Source: CAYSXS01 sp043817345 (GTDB lineage: Bacteria > Patescibacteriota > Patescibacteriia > UBA2196). Taken from it: a stretch of 29,329 bases of DNA. Within the stretch, counting starts at the first letter, position 1. Each line of letters opens with the position of its first letter. The DNA is taken from assembly GCA_043817345.1 (NCBI GenBank), contig JBDRGZ010000070.1, forward strand, positions 1-29,329, given 5' to 3'. The notes beneath the pieces are model-generated. The model was not told where the DNA came from and ran no database searches. It worked only from the letters and a program-made list of their open reading frames with translations. Positions 14,492 to 22,600 of this stretch are shown here, one piece after another. The position numbers and the translations under genes are program-made.

Positions 14492-14681
14492 AAGTGAGAT
14501 TATAAAACAATATGCTTCTAGAATAAAATTTTCAGATTATGAGGTAAATTTTCTAAATAATCTTTGAGGTTTAGCCATAGCTAAGCTGATAAGATTTTTA
14601 GGAAATTTAACCAGAATATGGGAATTTTATACAGAATGATATTGTTTTATAGTCTCATAAATAAATTAATTAATATATATT
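14492..14681 (+). promoter_or_regulatory. Long leader of rpsT with possible secondary structure
   Basis: No reading frame of note. Small hairpins are visible, for example TTAGC/GCTAA with a CATA loop (14571-14584) and an AGATTAT/ATAATCT pairing around 14534-14562. E. coli S20 is autoregulated at translation; a similar role here is only a possibility. Confidence 0.35.
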
Positions 14682-14945
14682 ATGTCGCAAACAAAATCAG
14701 CTGAAAAAGCTTTAAGACAAGTAAAGACAAGGACAAAAAGAAATAGTGTAGTCAAAGAAAATATTGATTATCTTTTTCGTCAGTTTAAAAAAGCTATTTC
14801 AGATAACAATAAAACTAAAGCAGAAGAACTTGCCAAGAAATTAACTAAAGCTATAGATAAAGCAGCAAAAAGAAGTATTTTTCACAAAAACAATGCTGCA
14901 CGTAAAAAATCTAAGATGGTTAAGAAAGTTAATACTTTGAAGTAA
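14682..14945 (+). CDS. rpsT: 30S ribosomal protein S20
   Basis: S20 binds the 5' domain and helix 44 of 16S rRNA. The 87 residues are highly basic, with the S20 pattern KSAEKALRQVKTRTKRN near the start, a central helix FRQFKKAISDNNKTKAEEL and a C-terminal KAAKRSIFHKNNAARKKSKM, the most conserved part of the family. Monocistronic: strong promoter 197 bp upstream and a terminator 12 bp after the stop. Confidence 0.95.
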   Translation: MSQTKSAEKALRQVKTRTKRNSVVKENIDYLFRQFKKAISDNNKTKAEELAKKLTKAIDKAAKRSIFHKNNAARKKSKMVKKVNTLK

Positions 14946-14956
14946 TATTTATTATT

Positions 14957-14990
14957 AAAAACACTGTCAAATTAAATGAGAGTGTTTTTA
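14957..14990 (+). terminator. Terminator after rpsT
   Basis: AAAAACACT (14957-14965) pairs with AGTGTTTTT (14981-14989), with a 15-nt loop and terminal T run. Confidence 0.8.
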
Positions 14991-15006
14991 AATTATTCTA
15001 ATTAAC

Positions 15007-15122
15007 CTAATTGTTCTAATTATTCTAAATAATAACTAAATTCTAATGAACTAAAAATAAAAAATATTTTAAATATCAGGTATTAGGCATTGGGATTTGT
15101 TTAGGTTAATTAGTACAATTAG
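15007..15122. repeat. Inverted repeat pair in the rpsT-ruvA gap
   Basis: CTAATTGTTCTAATTA (15007-15022) and TAATTAGTACAATTAG (15107-15122) are inverted copies at 15 of 16 positions; the match extends outward with some mismatches. The space between holds no frame. Possibly a degraded miniature element, or chance in AT-rich DNA. Confidence 0.4.
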
Positions 15123-15136
15123 TATAATTTATCAAT

Positions 15137-15165
15137 TTAACAGATTTTATATATTCTGCTAAGAT
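15137..15165 (+). promoter_or_regulatory. Promoter of ruvA
   Basis: TTAACA (15137-15142), 17 bp, extended -10 TGcTAAGAT (hexamer 15160-15165). The predicted start is 15172, the A of the ruvA ATG, so the mRNA would be leaderless. Confidence 0.6.
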
Positions 15166-15171
15166 TAAATT

Positions 15172-15762
15172 ATGATATCTTACTTAATTGGTAAAATTAA
15201 ATACAATAGCAATAAGTCCCTTACTTTACTTGTAGGTAATGTAGGTTATGAAATATCTGTATCTGAACCAGTTTTAGATAAGATTAAAATAGATCAAGAA
15301 AAAGAATTTTTTATTCATACTTACGTACGTGAGGATGCTTTAAATCTATATGGTTTTGAATCACAAGAAGAAAAGAGATTTTTTGAATTATTAATCTCCA
15401 TATCTGGAGTAGGACCAAAGTCTGGTTTGCAGACTTTGTCTATAGCTAAGTTGTCAGAAATTAAAAAAGCTATATTACGAGATGACCCAAGCTTATTAAA
15501 AAAGGTTTCTGGTATTGGTACTAAAACAGCTGAAAGAATTGTTGTTGAGTTAAAGAATAAGTTAGGTGATATTCCTGTTGGCAAAGGTGAAAAAATTGAT
15601 TTAACATCTGGTGGTCAAGCAGGGGCTTTTGAGGCATTGCAAGGTTTAGGTTATTCTGCGCATGAAGTTAGAGATGTATTAAAACAAATTTCAGCAGACA
15701 TTGAAGATGAGGACCAGATTATTAAAGAGGCCTTTAAATTTTTAGGCAAGAATAATAAATAA
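15172..15762 (+). CDS. ruvA: Holliday junction branch migration protein RuvA
   Basis: RuvA binds Holliday junctions as a tetramer and loads the RuvB motor. The 196-residue protein has the N-terminal OB domain (MISYLIGKIKYNSNKSLTLL; TYVREDALNLYGFESQEEK), two helix-hairpin-helix motifs (LISISGVGPKSGLQTLS; LLKKVSGIGTKTAERIVVEL) and the C-terminal domain III that contacts RuvB (AFEALQGLGYSAHEVRDVL). Length is typical. Starts a probable unit with the FemAB-like and UPF0104 genes (6-bp gap, then 4-bp overlap). Confidence 0.97.
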   Translation: MISYLIGKIKYNSNKSLTLLVGNVGYEISVSEPVLDKIKIDQEKEFFIHTYVREDALNLYGFESQEEKRFFELLISISGVGPKSGLQTLSIAKLSEIKKAILRDDPSLLKKVSGIGTKTAERIVVELKNKLGDIPVGKGEKIDLTSGGQAGAFEALQGLGYSAHEVRDVLKQISADIEDEDQIIKEAFKFLGKNNK

Positions 15763-15768
15763 TAGTTT

Positions 15769-16791
15769 ATGGAAATTAAGCAAATAACAGATGAAAATTT
15801 TAAAGATGAGTGGAATAATTTTGTTATTGCAAATAGTTCTCCTGCCTCGTTTCTTCAATCATGGGAGTGGGGTAGTTTTCGTTTAGAAAAGTTAGATGAA
15901 AAGGTTTTTAGGTTTGGTATATATGAAGATAATAAATTAATATCTGTAGCTTTGTTTATTAAACGTTCATTATTTAAAAATAAATATTATTTAAATTGCC
16001 CTAAAGGGCCAATTTTTAAAAACAAAAAAATTCTTGAATTGTTAATCCAAGAAATAAAAAAGATAGCAGAACAAAAAAATATAATATTTTGTAGGATAGC
16101 ACCACCTTATAAAAATGAGATTAAAGGTTTTGATGATTTTAAAAAACCAAAACTATTAACTAATTTAAAAGAGCCAGAAAATACTTTGGTTCTAGATTTA
16201 TCTAAATCAGAAGATGAGTTATTAAAATTAATGCATCAAAAAACTAGATATAATATACGGTTGGCTGAGAAGAAAGGGGTTGTTATTAAACAAGAAAAAA
16301 ATGTAGATGTTTTTTATAATTTAATTCAGGAAACCGCAGAAAGAGATAAGATTAATATATTTGATAAAAAATATTATCAGGATCTATTAAACAACAATTT
16401 AAATATCATTCAACTTACTGCTTATCATGAAGAAGATCCCTTATCTTCAATTATTGTAGTTGGTTATGGTGATGCAGCTACATATTTCTACGGTGCTTCG
16501 TCTGATGAAAAAAGGAATTTAATGCCTAATTATTTAATTCAGTGGAAAGCTATTCAATGGGCTAAGGAAAATGGATATAGACATTATGATTTTTGGGGTA
16601 TTCAGCGCGAAGAAACAAGAAACAAGAAACAAGAAACAAAAGATTGGTTGGGGATAACAAAATTTAAACGAGGTTTTGTGGGCAAGGAAATCGGACAAGA
16701 GATAAATTTTATGGGTACCTTTGATTTTGTAATAAATAAAAAATGGTATAATATATTTAGAATAGGAAAACTTATACGTAATATTATATGA
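15769..16791 (+). CDS. FemAB-family peptidyltransferase (peptidoglycan bridge type) with an internal repeat
   Basis: Family members use aminoacyl-tRNA to add amino acids to lipid II or peptidoglycan stem peptides. The 340-residue protein has the two GNAT-like halves of FemAB proteins: FLQSWEWGSFRLE near 30, CPKGPIFKNK, KTRYNIRLAEKKGVVI at about 158-173, AATYFYGASSDEKRNLMPNYLIQWKAIQWAKENGYRHYDFWGI at about 238-280 and ITKFKRGFVGKEI. In the coding sequence AGAAACA is repeated four times (16611-16638), encoding ETRNKKQETK around residue 281-290, where homologues have a short linker. As 7 is not a multiple of 3, a gain or loss of one unit would shift the frame and cut the C-terminus. The stop overlaps the next start (ATGA). 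Confidence 0.88.
   Translation: MEIKQITDENFKDEWNNFVIANSSPASFLQSWEWGSFRLEKLDEKVFRFGIYEDNKLISVALFIKRSLFKNKYYLNCPKGPIFKNKKILELLIQEIKKIAEQKNIIFCRIAPPYKNEIKGFDDFKKPKLLTNLKEPENTLVLDLSKSEDELLKLMHQKTRYNIRLAEKKGVVIKQEKNVDVFYNLIQETAERDKINIFDKKYYQDLLNNNLNIIQLTAYHEEDPLSSIIVVGYGDAATYFYGASSDEKRNLMPNYLIQWKAIQWAKENGYRHYDFWGIQREETRNKKQETKDWLGITKFKRGFVGKEIGQEINFMGTFDFVINKKWYNIFRIGKLIRNII
16611..16638 (+). repeat. Heptanucleotide tandem repeat (AGAAACA x 4) inside the FemAB-like gene
   Basis: Four exact copies of the 7-bp unit AGAAACA lie in the reading frame. Slippage by one unit would put the last 50 or so codons out of frame, a pattern typical of phase-variable surface genes. Confidence 0.85.
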
Positions 16792-17822
16792 CCCTAACAG
16801 TACCTACACCTAATGGTAAATCACTAAAAATTAGTTTTAAGAAACTATTTTTTCCTTTATTAATAGTTATTGTTGTTGTTATTGTTCTATTTAAATTCTC
16901 TGAATTAAAAGAAATAGGGGATCTTTTTAAACAAGCCAAATGGTATTGGCTCATACTAGCTTTTGGAGCTCAATGGTTAAACTTTTCTTTTCAGGCTAAT
17001 GTGTATAGGACGTCTTTTAAGATTTTAAAGATTCCAAGAGTTCCTTTTTGGGAATTTATCAAGATATCTGTAACTATTATTTTTTTAAATTTTACTATTC
17101 CTTCCCTCGGTTTTGCTGGTAATATTTGGTTATTAAAACATCTAAAGAAACATAAAGTTAAAGAAGGCAGGGCCTTATTAACTGTTGTCATAGAATTTTT
17201 ATGTTTTTATGTCGCCTTATTGGTTCTTTTGATTTTAAGTTTAATTTATCTCTTTTTCAAATTAGGTCATGTGGGTCATACACAACAAATTGCTGTGATT
17301 GGTTTAGTAGCTTTAGTCGCCTTGATCCTTATAGTAATATATTTCTTTGTTGGTAACAAAGAAAAATCACACAAAAGGGTTGTCTGGTTAGCTAAGAAAG
17401 TTGATCGAGCTGAAGACGGGATTACACAAGAAGAAAGAATTCAAGAATTGTTGGATGATTTTTATGAAAATTCAAAATGGTTGGAAGTAAACAAACTAAA
17501 ACTTTTACAACCAACTGCAATGCAGTTTTTGAAATTTTTATCTGATGGTTTAACAATATTTTTGATCTTTTTGGCTTTTGGTTCAGTAGTTCCAATTGGT
17601 TTAGGAGTAGCAGCATTTGCTTTGGGTAGATTGTTTGGCGTTCTTTCTTTTATCCCTGGTGGTGTGGGAGCATTTGAAGCTTCAATGGTATTGATATTTA
17701 ATTCTTTAGGTATTTCGTTAGAACTATCTTTGTCAGTCATGTTAATTTACAGATTGTTCTCTTTCTGGATATATTTCCCATTAGGATTAGTTTTTTATAG
17801 ACAATTGGATTCACCCTGTTAA
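16788..17822 (+). CDS. UPF0104 / LPG-synthase-type flippase-like membrane protein
   Basis: The 344-residue protein has about eight hydrophobic helices and the pattern of the lysylphosphatidylglycerol synthase membrane domain (UPF0104, AglD-like): WYWLILAFGAQWLNFSFQANVYR, FLNFTIPSLGFAGN, VIEFLCFYVALLVLL, and near the end GRLFGVLSFIPGGVGAFEASMVLIF. The soluble transferase domain of true MprF is absent, so it is more likely a lipid or lipid-linked glycan translocator than an aminoacyl transferase. A 4-nt overlap with the FemAB-like gene indicates translational coupling and a shared envelope role. Its last codons and stop lie in a 14-bp inverted repeat (17813-17826). Confidence 0.85.
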   Translation: MTLTVPTPNGKSLKISFKKLFFPLLIVIVVVIVLFKFSELKEIGDLFKQAKWYWLILAFGAQWLNFSFQANVYRTSFKILKIPRVPFWEFIKISVTIIFLNFTIPSLGFAGNIWLLKHLKKHKVKEGRALLTVVIEFLCFYVALLVLLILSLIYLFFKLGHVGHTQQIAVIGLVALVALILIVIYFFVGNKEKSHKRVVWLAKKVDRAEDGITQEERIQELLDDFYENSKWLEVNKLKLLQPTAMQFLKFLSDGLTIFLIFLAFGSVVPIGLGVAAFALGRLFGVLSFIPGGVGAFEASMVLIFNSLGISLELSLSVMLIYRLFSFWIYFPLGLVFYRQLDSPC

Positions 17823-18105
17823 ATAATTTTAAATTTTTTGTTTAATCACATGTGGTATTATGTTTATGTATTACAATCTTTAGAAGATAAAAAGTTCTAT
17901 ACTGGTTATACAAAAAATTTAAAATTAAGATTTGAGCTTCACCAGCAAGGTAAGGTCGTTTCAACTAAAGGTAGGCGCCCTTTAAAGTTAATATATACTG
18001 AAGCTTGTTTAAATCAGCAAGACGCTACACATCGTGAGAAATATTTAAAAACTTTCCATGTCAAGCTGTTTTTAAGAAATAGGCTCAAATCTTATTTAAC
18101 AGGGT
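17813..18105. repeat. Perfect 14-bp inverted repeats bounding the GIY-YIG gene
   Basis: ACCCTGTTAAATAA (17813-17826) and its exact reverse complement TTATTTAACAGGGT (18092-18105) enclose the small nuclease gene. The left arm contains the stop of the UPF0104 gene and the right arm reaches the first base of the stop codon of the nuclease. The 293-bp unit looks like a cassette, though no target duplication is evident. Confidence 0.75.
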
Positions 18106-18107
18106 AA
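17850..18107 (+). CDS. Small GIY-YIG nuclease domain protein
   Basis: The 85 residues from ATG 17850 (a TTG at 17838 would add four) form a single GIY-YIG domain: WYYVYVLQS and FYTGYT match the GIY and YIG strands, Arg follows in NLKLRFELH, then STKGRRPLKLIY and the metal-binding Glu in THREKYLKT. The fold is an endonuclease fold of the small UPF0213/YhbQ type with an unknown role in most bacteria. It lies between inverted repeats and 2 nt before the Mur ligase start, so it may be part of the same mRNA or a mobile cassette. Confidence 0.9.
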   Translation: MWYYVYVLQSLEDKKFYTGYTKNLKLRFELHQQGKVVSTKGRRPLKLIYTEACLNQQDATHREKYLKTFHVKLFLRNRLKSYLTG

Positions 18108-18120
18108 AAATGTTAAATAA
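18092..18120 (+). promoter_or_regulatory. Hairpin over the start codon of the Mur ligase gene
   Basis: TTATTTAACA (18092-18101) pairs perfectly with TGTTAAATAA (18111-18120), with a 9-nt loop GGGTAAAAA. The stem includes TG of the ATG (18110-18112), and most of the SD-like AGGG (18101-18104) lies in the loop. It could limit initiation unless upstream translation opens it. Confidence 0.55.
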
Positions 18121-19354
18121 GATATTAAATTTAATTAAAAAGATAATCCCTAAAAGGCTGTTCAAACTTGGACAGCCAATTTATCATTATATCCTATCCA
18201 AATTTAGTGCCTTAATTTATGGATATCCAAGTAATAAGATGATTGTTGTTGGTGTAACTGGTACTACAGGCAAATCTTCTTCTTGTTACTTTATGTCTCA
18301 AATTTTAGAATCAGCTGGTTTTAAGGTTGGCATAAGTACAACTACAATATTTAAAGTAGGAGATAAAGAATGGTTGAATGATAAAAAGATGACAATGATT
18401 GGCAGGTTCCAATTACAGAAGTTATTAAAACAAATGGTTAAAAATGAATGTGATATTGCAATTGTTGAAACAACATCAGAGGGGATTAAACAATTTAGAC
18501 ATTTAGGTATTAGTTACGATATTTTAGTTTTTACAAACCTTTATCCAGAACACATAGAATCTCATGGGAGTTTTGAGAAATACAAACAAGCTAAGGGTAA
18601 GCTATTTAAATATTTATCTAAAACCAAAAAGAAAAAAGTTGAAAAAACAATTATTGCTAATTTAGACGACGAACACGCAGAATACTTTTTAAACTTTAAA
18701 GCAGATAAAAAAGTTACTTATGGAATAGATAAAGATGCAGATATTAAATTAAATGATTTAAAAATTAATTTACTAGGTGATTACAATAGATATAATGTGT
18801 TGAGTGGAGTAGCAGTAGCTAATGTTTTAAAAGTTAAAGAAGATAAAATTAAATTTGCTGTAGAAAATTTAAAACCTTTACCTGGCAGATTAGAGTTTAT
18901 TGAAAACAATAAAGGGATTAAAATATTAGTTGATTATGCTTTTGAGCCAAAAGCTGTTCAAAAGCTATATGATACAATAAAGAATGTAGAGTATAATAAG
19001 ATAATACATATATTAGGGTCAACTGGTGGCGGAAGAGATAAAGACCGTAGGCCTGCTCTTGGTAAATTAGCTAGTGATAATGCAGATATTGTAATTGTAA
19101 CTAATGAAGATCCATATGATGAAGATCCTATGGAGATTATTAATCAAATATCATCTGAAGTGGACAATAATAAACTACATAAGATATTAGATAGAAGAGA
19201 AGCTATACATAAGGCTTTAGAATTAGCCAAAAAGGATGATTTAATCCTAGTTACAGGTAAAGGTGCAGAGCAGAAGATGTGTTTGGCTAATGGGGAAATG
19301 ATTGATTGGGATGATAGACGTATAGTTAGGGAAGAAATGACAAAAATAGACTAA
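18110..19354 (+). CDS. MurE-like Mur ligase lacking the N-terminal domain
   Basis: Mur ligases add amino acids to UDP-MurNAc peptides with ATP. The 414-residue protein starts close to the ATP-binding domain: P-loop VGVTGTTGKSSS at 47-58, ETTSEG, FTNLYPEHIESHGSFEKY, the AKGKLF lysine, LLGDYNRYNVLSG, PLPGRLEFI, GSTGGGRDKDRRPALGKLA and a C-terminal GKGAEQ. The N-terminal UDP-binding domain of MurE (about 100 residues) is missing. The diaminopimelate-selecting DNPR motif of MurE is replaced by EDPY (TNEDPYDEDPMEI), so the amino acid added cannot be assigned. MurE-like is the nearest call; a MurT- or cyanophycin-type ligase is the alternative. Confidence 0.82.
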   Translation: MLNKILNLIKKIIPKRLFKLGQPIYHYILSKFSALIYGYPSNKMIVVGVTGTTGKSSSCYFMSQILESAGFKVGISTTTIFKVGDKEWLNDKKMTMIGRFQLQKLLKQMVKNECDIAIVETTSEGIKQFRHLGISYDILVFTNLYPEHIESHGSFEKYKQAKGKLFKYLSKTKKKKVEKTIIANLDDEHAEYFLNFKADKKVTYGIDKDADIKLNDLKINLLGDYNRYNVLSGVAVANVLKVKEDKIKFAVENLKPLPGRLEFIENNKGIKILVDYAFEPKAVQKLYDTIKNVEYNKIIHILGSTGGGRDKDRRPALGKLASDNADIVIVTNEDPYDEDPMEIINQISSEVDNNKLHKILDRREAIHKALELAKKDDLILVTGKGAEQKMCLANGEMIDWDDRRIVREEMTKID

Positions 19355-19380
19355 ATGTATGTATACTAAATGTATGTATA
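19351..19380 (+). repeat. 15-bp direct tandem duplication at the Mur ligase stop
   Basis: CTAAATGTATGTATA is repeated exactly (19351-19365 and 19366-19380). The first copy contains the TAA stop; the second ends next to the TTTGACA of the first rpoB promoter. Confidence 0.85.
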
Positions 19381-19381
19381 T

Positions 19382-19410
19382 TTGACATAATTTTCAATCC
19401 TTGATATATT
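19382..19410 (+). promoter_or_regulatory. rpoB promoter P1
   Basis: Consensus TTGACA (19382-19387), 17 bp, extended -10 TGaTATATT (hexamer 19405-19410). The start near 19417 gives a leader of about 250 nt. Confidence 0.75.
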
Positions 19411-19418
19411 GAACTTAC

Positions 19419-19451
19419 TTGACAAATGATTCTATGTTCTTTTATAGAATC
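19419..19451 (+). promoter_or_regulatory. rpoB promoter P2 with an internal inverted repeat
   Basis: TTGACA (19419-19424), 18 bp, TATAGA (19443-19448). GATTCTAT (19428-19435) and ATAGAATC (19444-19451) are perfect inverted arms that cover the spacer and the -10, so this may be a repressor site or a hairpin in P1 transcripts. Confidence 0.55.
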
Positions 19452-19568
19452 TAGTCTTCAAATAATCTGTCTAGAATTAGTGTATTTCGCGCTAATCTAA
19501 GCTTTAAACTAAGTTATGCAGACAGTTACAATTAAATAGCTGTAAATAGTAAAAAATAACACTCTTCT

Positions 19569-19577
19569 TGTGGATAA
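19569..19577 (-). promoter_or_regulatory. Consensus DnaA box in the rpoB leader
   Basis: TGTGGATAA is the exact reverse complement of TTATCCACA. It is a single isolated site between the rpoB promoters and the leader hairpin, so it is more likely regulatory (or chance) than an origin. Confidence 0.45.
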
Positions 19578-19587
19578 GTCAACACAG

Positions 19588-19612
19588 AAGAGGTATTTTG
19601 TTACCTCTTTTT
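19588..19612 (+). terminator. Terminator-like hairpin in the rpoB leader
   Basis: AAGAGGTA (19588-19595), 6-nt loop, TACCTCTT (19602-19609), then a T run. It is downstream of both rpoB promoters and 57 bp before the ATG, with no good promoter after it. It may attenuate rpoBC or only end Mur ligase transcripts. The rest of 19455-19669 has small AT-rich stems and a GCGCGCGTGCG tract (19613-19623), and no gene. Confidence 0.7.
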
Positions 19613-19669
19613 GCGCGCGTGCGTTTTAAACTAATATAAATAAATATATCAAATATATCACATATATAT

Positions 19670-22600
19670 ATGTCTAAATTAGCTCAACGTAAGTATTTTA
19701 ACCCAGATTTTAAACAACATCCGTTACCGGATTTGATTGAAATCCAAAAAAGATCATATCAATGGTTTTTTGATAAAGGACTGAAAGAACTCTTTAATGA
19801 AGTTTCTCCTATTATGGATTGGGTTGGACGTGATTTAGAACTATACTTTGTAGACTATTACTTAGATGAACCTAAATTTGGTGAGGTTCATGCTAAAGCT
19901 CGTAATACAACTTTTGAAGCTCCACTAAGAGTTTTAACTAAGTTGGTTAACAAAAGAACAGGTGAAGTTAAAGAACAAGAAATATATTTAGGTGAAATTC
20001 CTTTGATGACAGAAAGAGGAACTTTTGTCATTAACGGAATTGAAAGAGTAGTTGTCTCCCAGCTGATTCGCAGTGCGGGAGTTTTCTTTTCCTCACAATA
20101 CCACAAAGGTAAAAAATATTACGGAGCTAAGATCATTCCTAACCGAGGAGCTTGGTTAGAAATTGAAACAAATCCAAATAATGTAATTACAGTTAAGGTA
20201 GATCGTAAAAGAAAAGTAGCAGTAACTTCTTTGTTACGTACTTTTGGTTTTTCAACCGATGAGGAAATAGAAAAGATATTTGAAAATATAGAAACAGATC
20301 CAGAAATTAACTATACAAAAGAAACACTTGATCGTGATACAGCTCACACAGAAGCTGAAGGTTTTAAAGAGATATATAAAAGGATTAGACCTGGTGATTT
20401 AGCTACAGCAGATAATGCTAAACAGTTAATTCAATCAATGTTTTTAAGTTTTGATAGATATGACTTTGGTACAGTTGGTAGATACAAATTAAACAAACGT
20501 TTTGGTGAAGATTTTGATCAACACGACCATCAACACAGAACATTAAAACCAAATGATTTAGTTAATGTGATTAAAGAAATTATTCGTTTAAATATTTCTC
20601 AAAAAGAAGCTGATGATATTGACCATTTAGGAAATCGTAGAGTTAGAGCTATTGGTGAATTGGTCCAAAGTCGTTTTAGAGTTGGTTTAGCAAGAATGGA
20701 AAGAATTGTTAAGGATCGCATGTCAACACTAGATATTAATGCTTTGACTCCAGGTCAGTTAGTTAATGCTAGACCTGTGATTGGTTCTGTGCGAGAGTTT
20801 TTTATGTCTTCTCAGTTAGCTCAGTTCATGGATCAAACTAATCCATTGGCAGAATTGGAACATAAACGTTTAATGTCAGCCATGGGTCCTGGTGGTCTTT
20901 CTCGTGAAAGAGCAGGTTTTGAAGTACGTGATGTTCATAGAACCCATTATGGACGAATTTGTCCGATTCAAACTTCTGAAGGACCAAATATTGGTTTAAT
21001 TGGTCACTTAGCATCATATGCTCGTGTGAATGATTATGGGTTTATGGAAACACCATATCGTAAAGTAAAGGATGGAAAAGTTACTAATGATGTTGCATAT
21101 CTAGATGCTTTTGAAGAGGAAAAAGAAGTTATTACTGCTTTTACTACTCCAATAGATGAAGACGGACATTTTGTTAAAGATAGGGCTGAAGTAAGAAAAC
21201 AAGGAGAGCCGGTTTCGGCTGATACAGCTGAAATTACTTTAATGGATGTTTCTCCAAACCAGATTATTTCTATGGCAACTTCTTTGATTCCATTTTTAGA
21301 TCATGATGATGCTAACCGTGCATTAATGGGATCAAATATGCAACGCCAAGCTGTCCCTTTAATCAGACCAGAATCTCCATTAGTTGGAACTGGTTTTGAA
21401 GCTAAGGCAGCTGAAGATTCTGGACAAGTAATGGTTTGTAAGAAAAGCGGAATAGTTGAAAAAGTTTCAGGTGACTTTATTGAAATTAAAGAAGAAGATG
21501 GAAATATGCGTAGATATGATTTAGTTAAATTTGGAAGATCAAATCATTCAACTTGTTTGAACCAAAAACCTTTAGTTTCTCCAAAGCAAAAAGTTGATGC
21601 AGGAGATATTTTATCTGATGGAGCTGCTTGTCAAAATGGTGAATTAGCTTTGGGTCAAAATGTTTTGGTTGCGTTCATGCCTTGGGAAGGTGGAAATTAT
21701 GAAGATGCCATATTGCTTTCTGAAAAGTTATTACATGACGATGTTTATTCATCAATTCATATAGAAGACTATTTGATAGATCTTCGTGATACAAAACTTG
21801 GTCCCGAGGTCATTACACGTGATATTCCAAATGTTGGTGAAGATAAATTAAAAGACTTAGATGAAGAAGGAGTTATTAGAATCGGAGCCAGAGTAAACTC
21901 TGGAGATATTTTGGTTGGTAAAATTACACCAAAAGGAGAAACAGAACTTACAGCAGAAGAAAGACTGTTACGTGCAATTTTTGGTGAAAAAGCAAAAGAT
22001 GTACGTGATACTTCAATGTATTTGGAACATGGTGAAGAAGGTAAGGTTGTAGATGTAAAAATATTTTCGCGTGAAAACGGTGATAAGCTAGCAGCTGGGG
22101 TTATTAAACAAATACAAGTTTCAGTTGCACAAACAAGAAAGATTCAGGTTGGTGATAAAATGGCTGGAAGACATGGTAATAAAGGTGTAATTTCTAGAAT
22201 TGTACCTGTAGCTGATATGCCATACTTAGCTGATGGTAGACAAGTAGATATTATCCTTAATCCTTTAGGTGTTGTTTCTCGTATGAATATTGGTCAGATT
22301 TTAGAAACACATTTAGGCATGGCAGCTAGACAGTTAGGCTACAAAGTAGCTACACCTGCTTTTGCTGGTGTAACTGGTGAACAGATTAGAGAAGAACTTA
22401 GAAAAATTAATTTTCCTGAAGATGGAAAGACTGTTGTTTATGATGGTCGTTCAGGAGAAGCTTTTGATAACAAGGTAACAGTTGGTCAGATATATATGAT
22501 GAAATTAATTCACATGGTTGAAGATAAGATTCACCAACGTTCAATTGGCCCATATTCATTAGTTACTCAACAGCCATTAGGTGGTAAAGCACAACATGGT

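Noticed and set aside
19569..19577. Replication origin at the DnaA box upstream of rpoB
   Set aside because: Only one exact box, with no cluster, no dnaA or dnaN nearby and no unwinding element tied to it.
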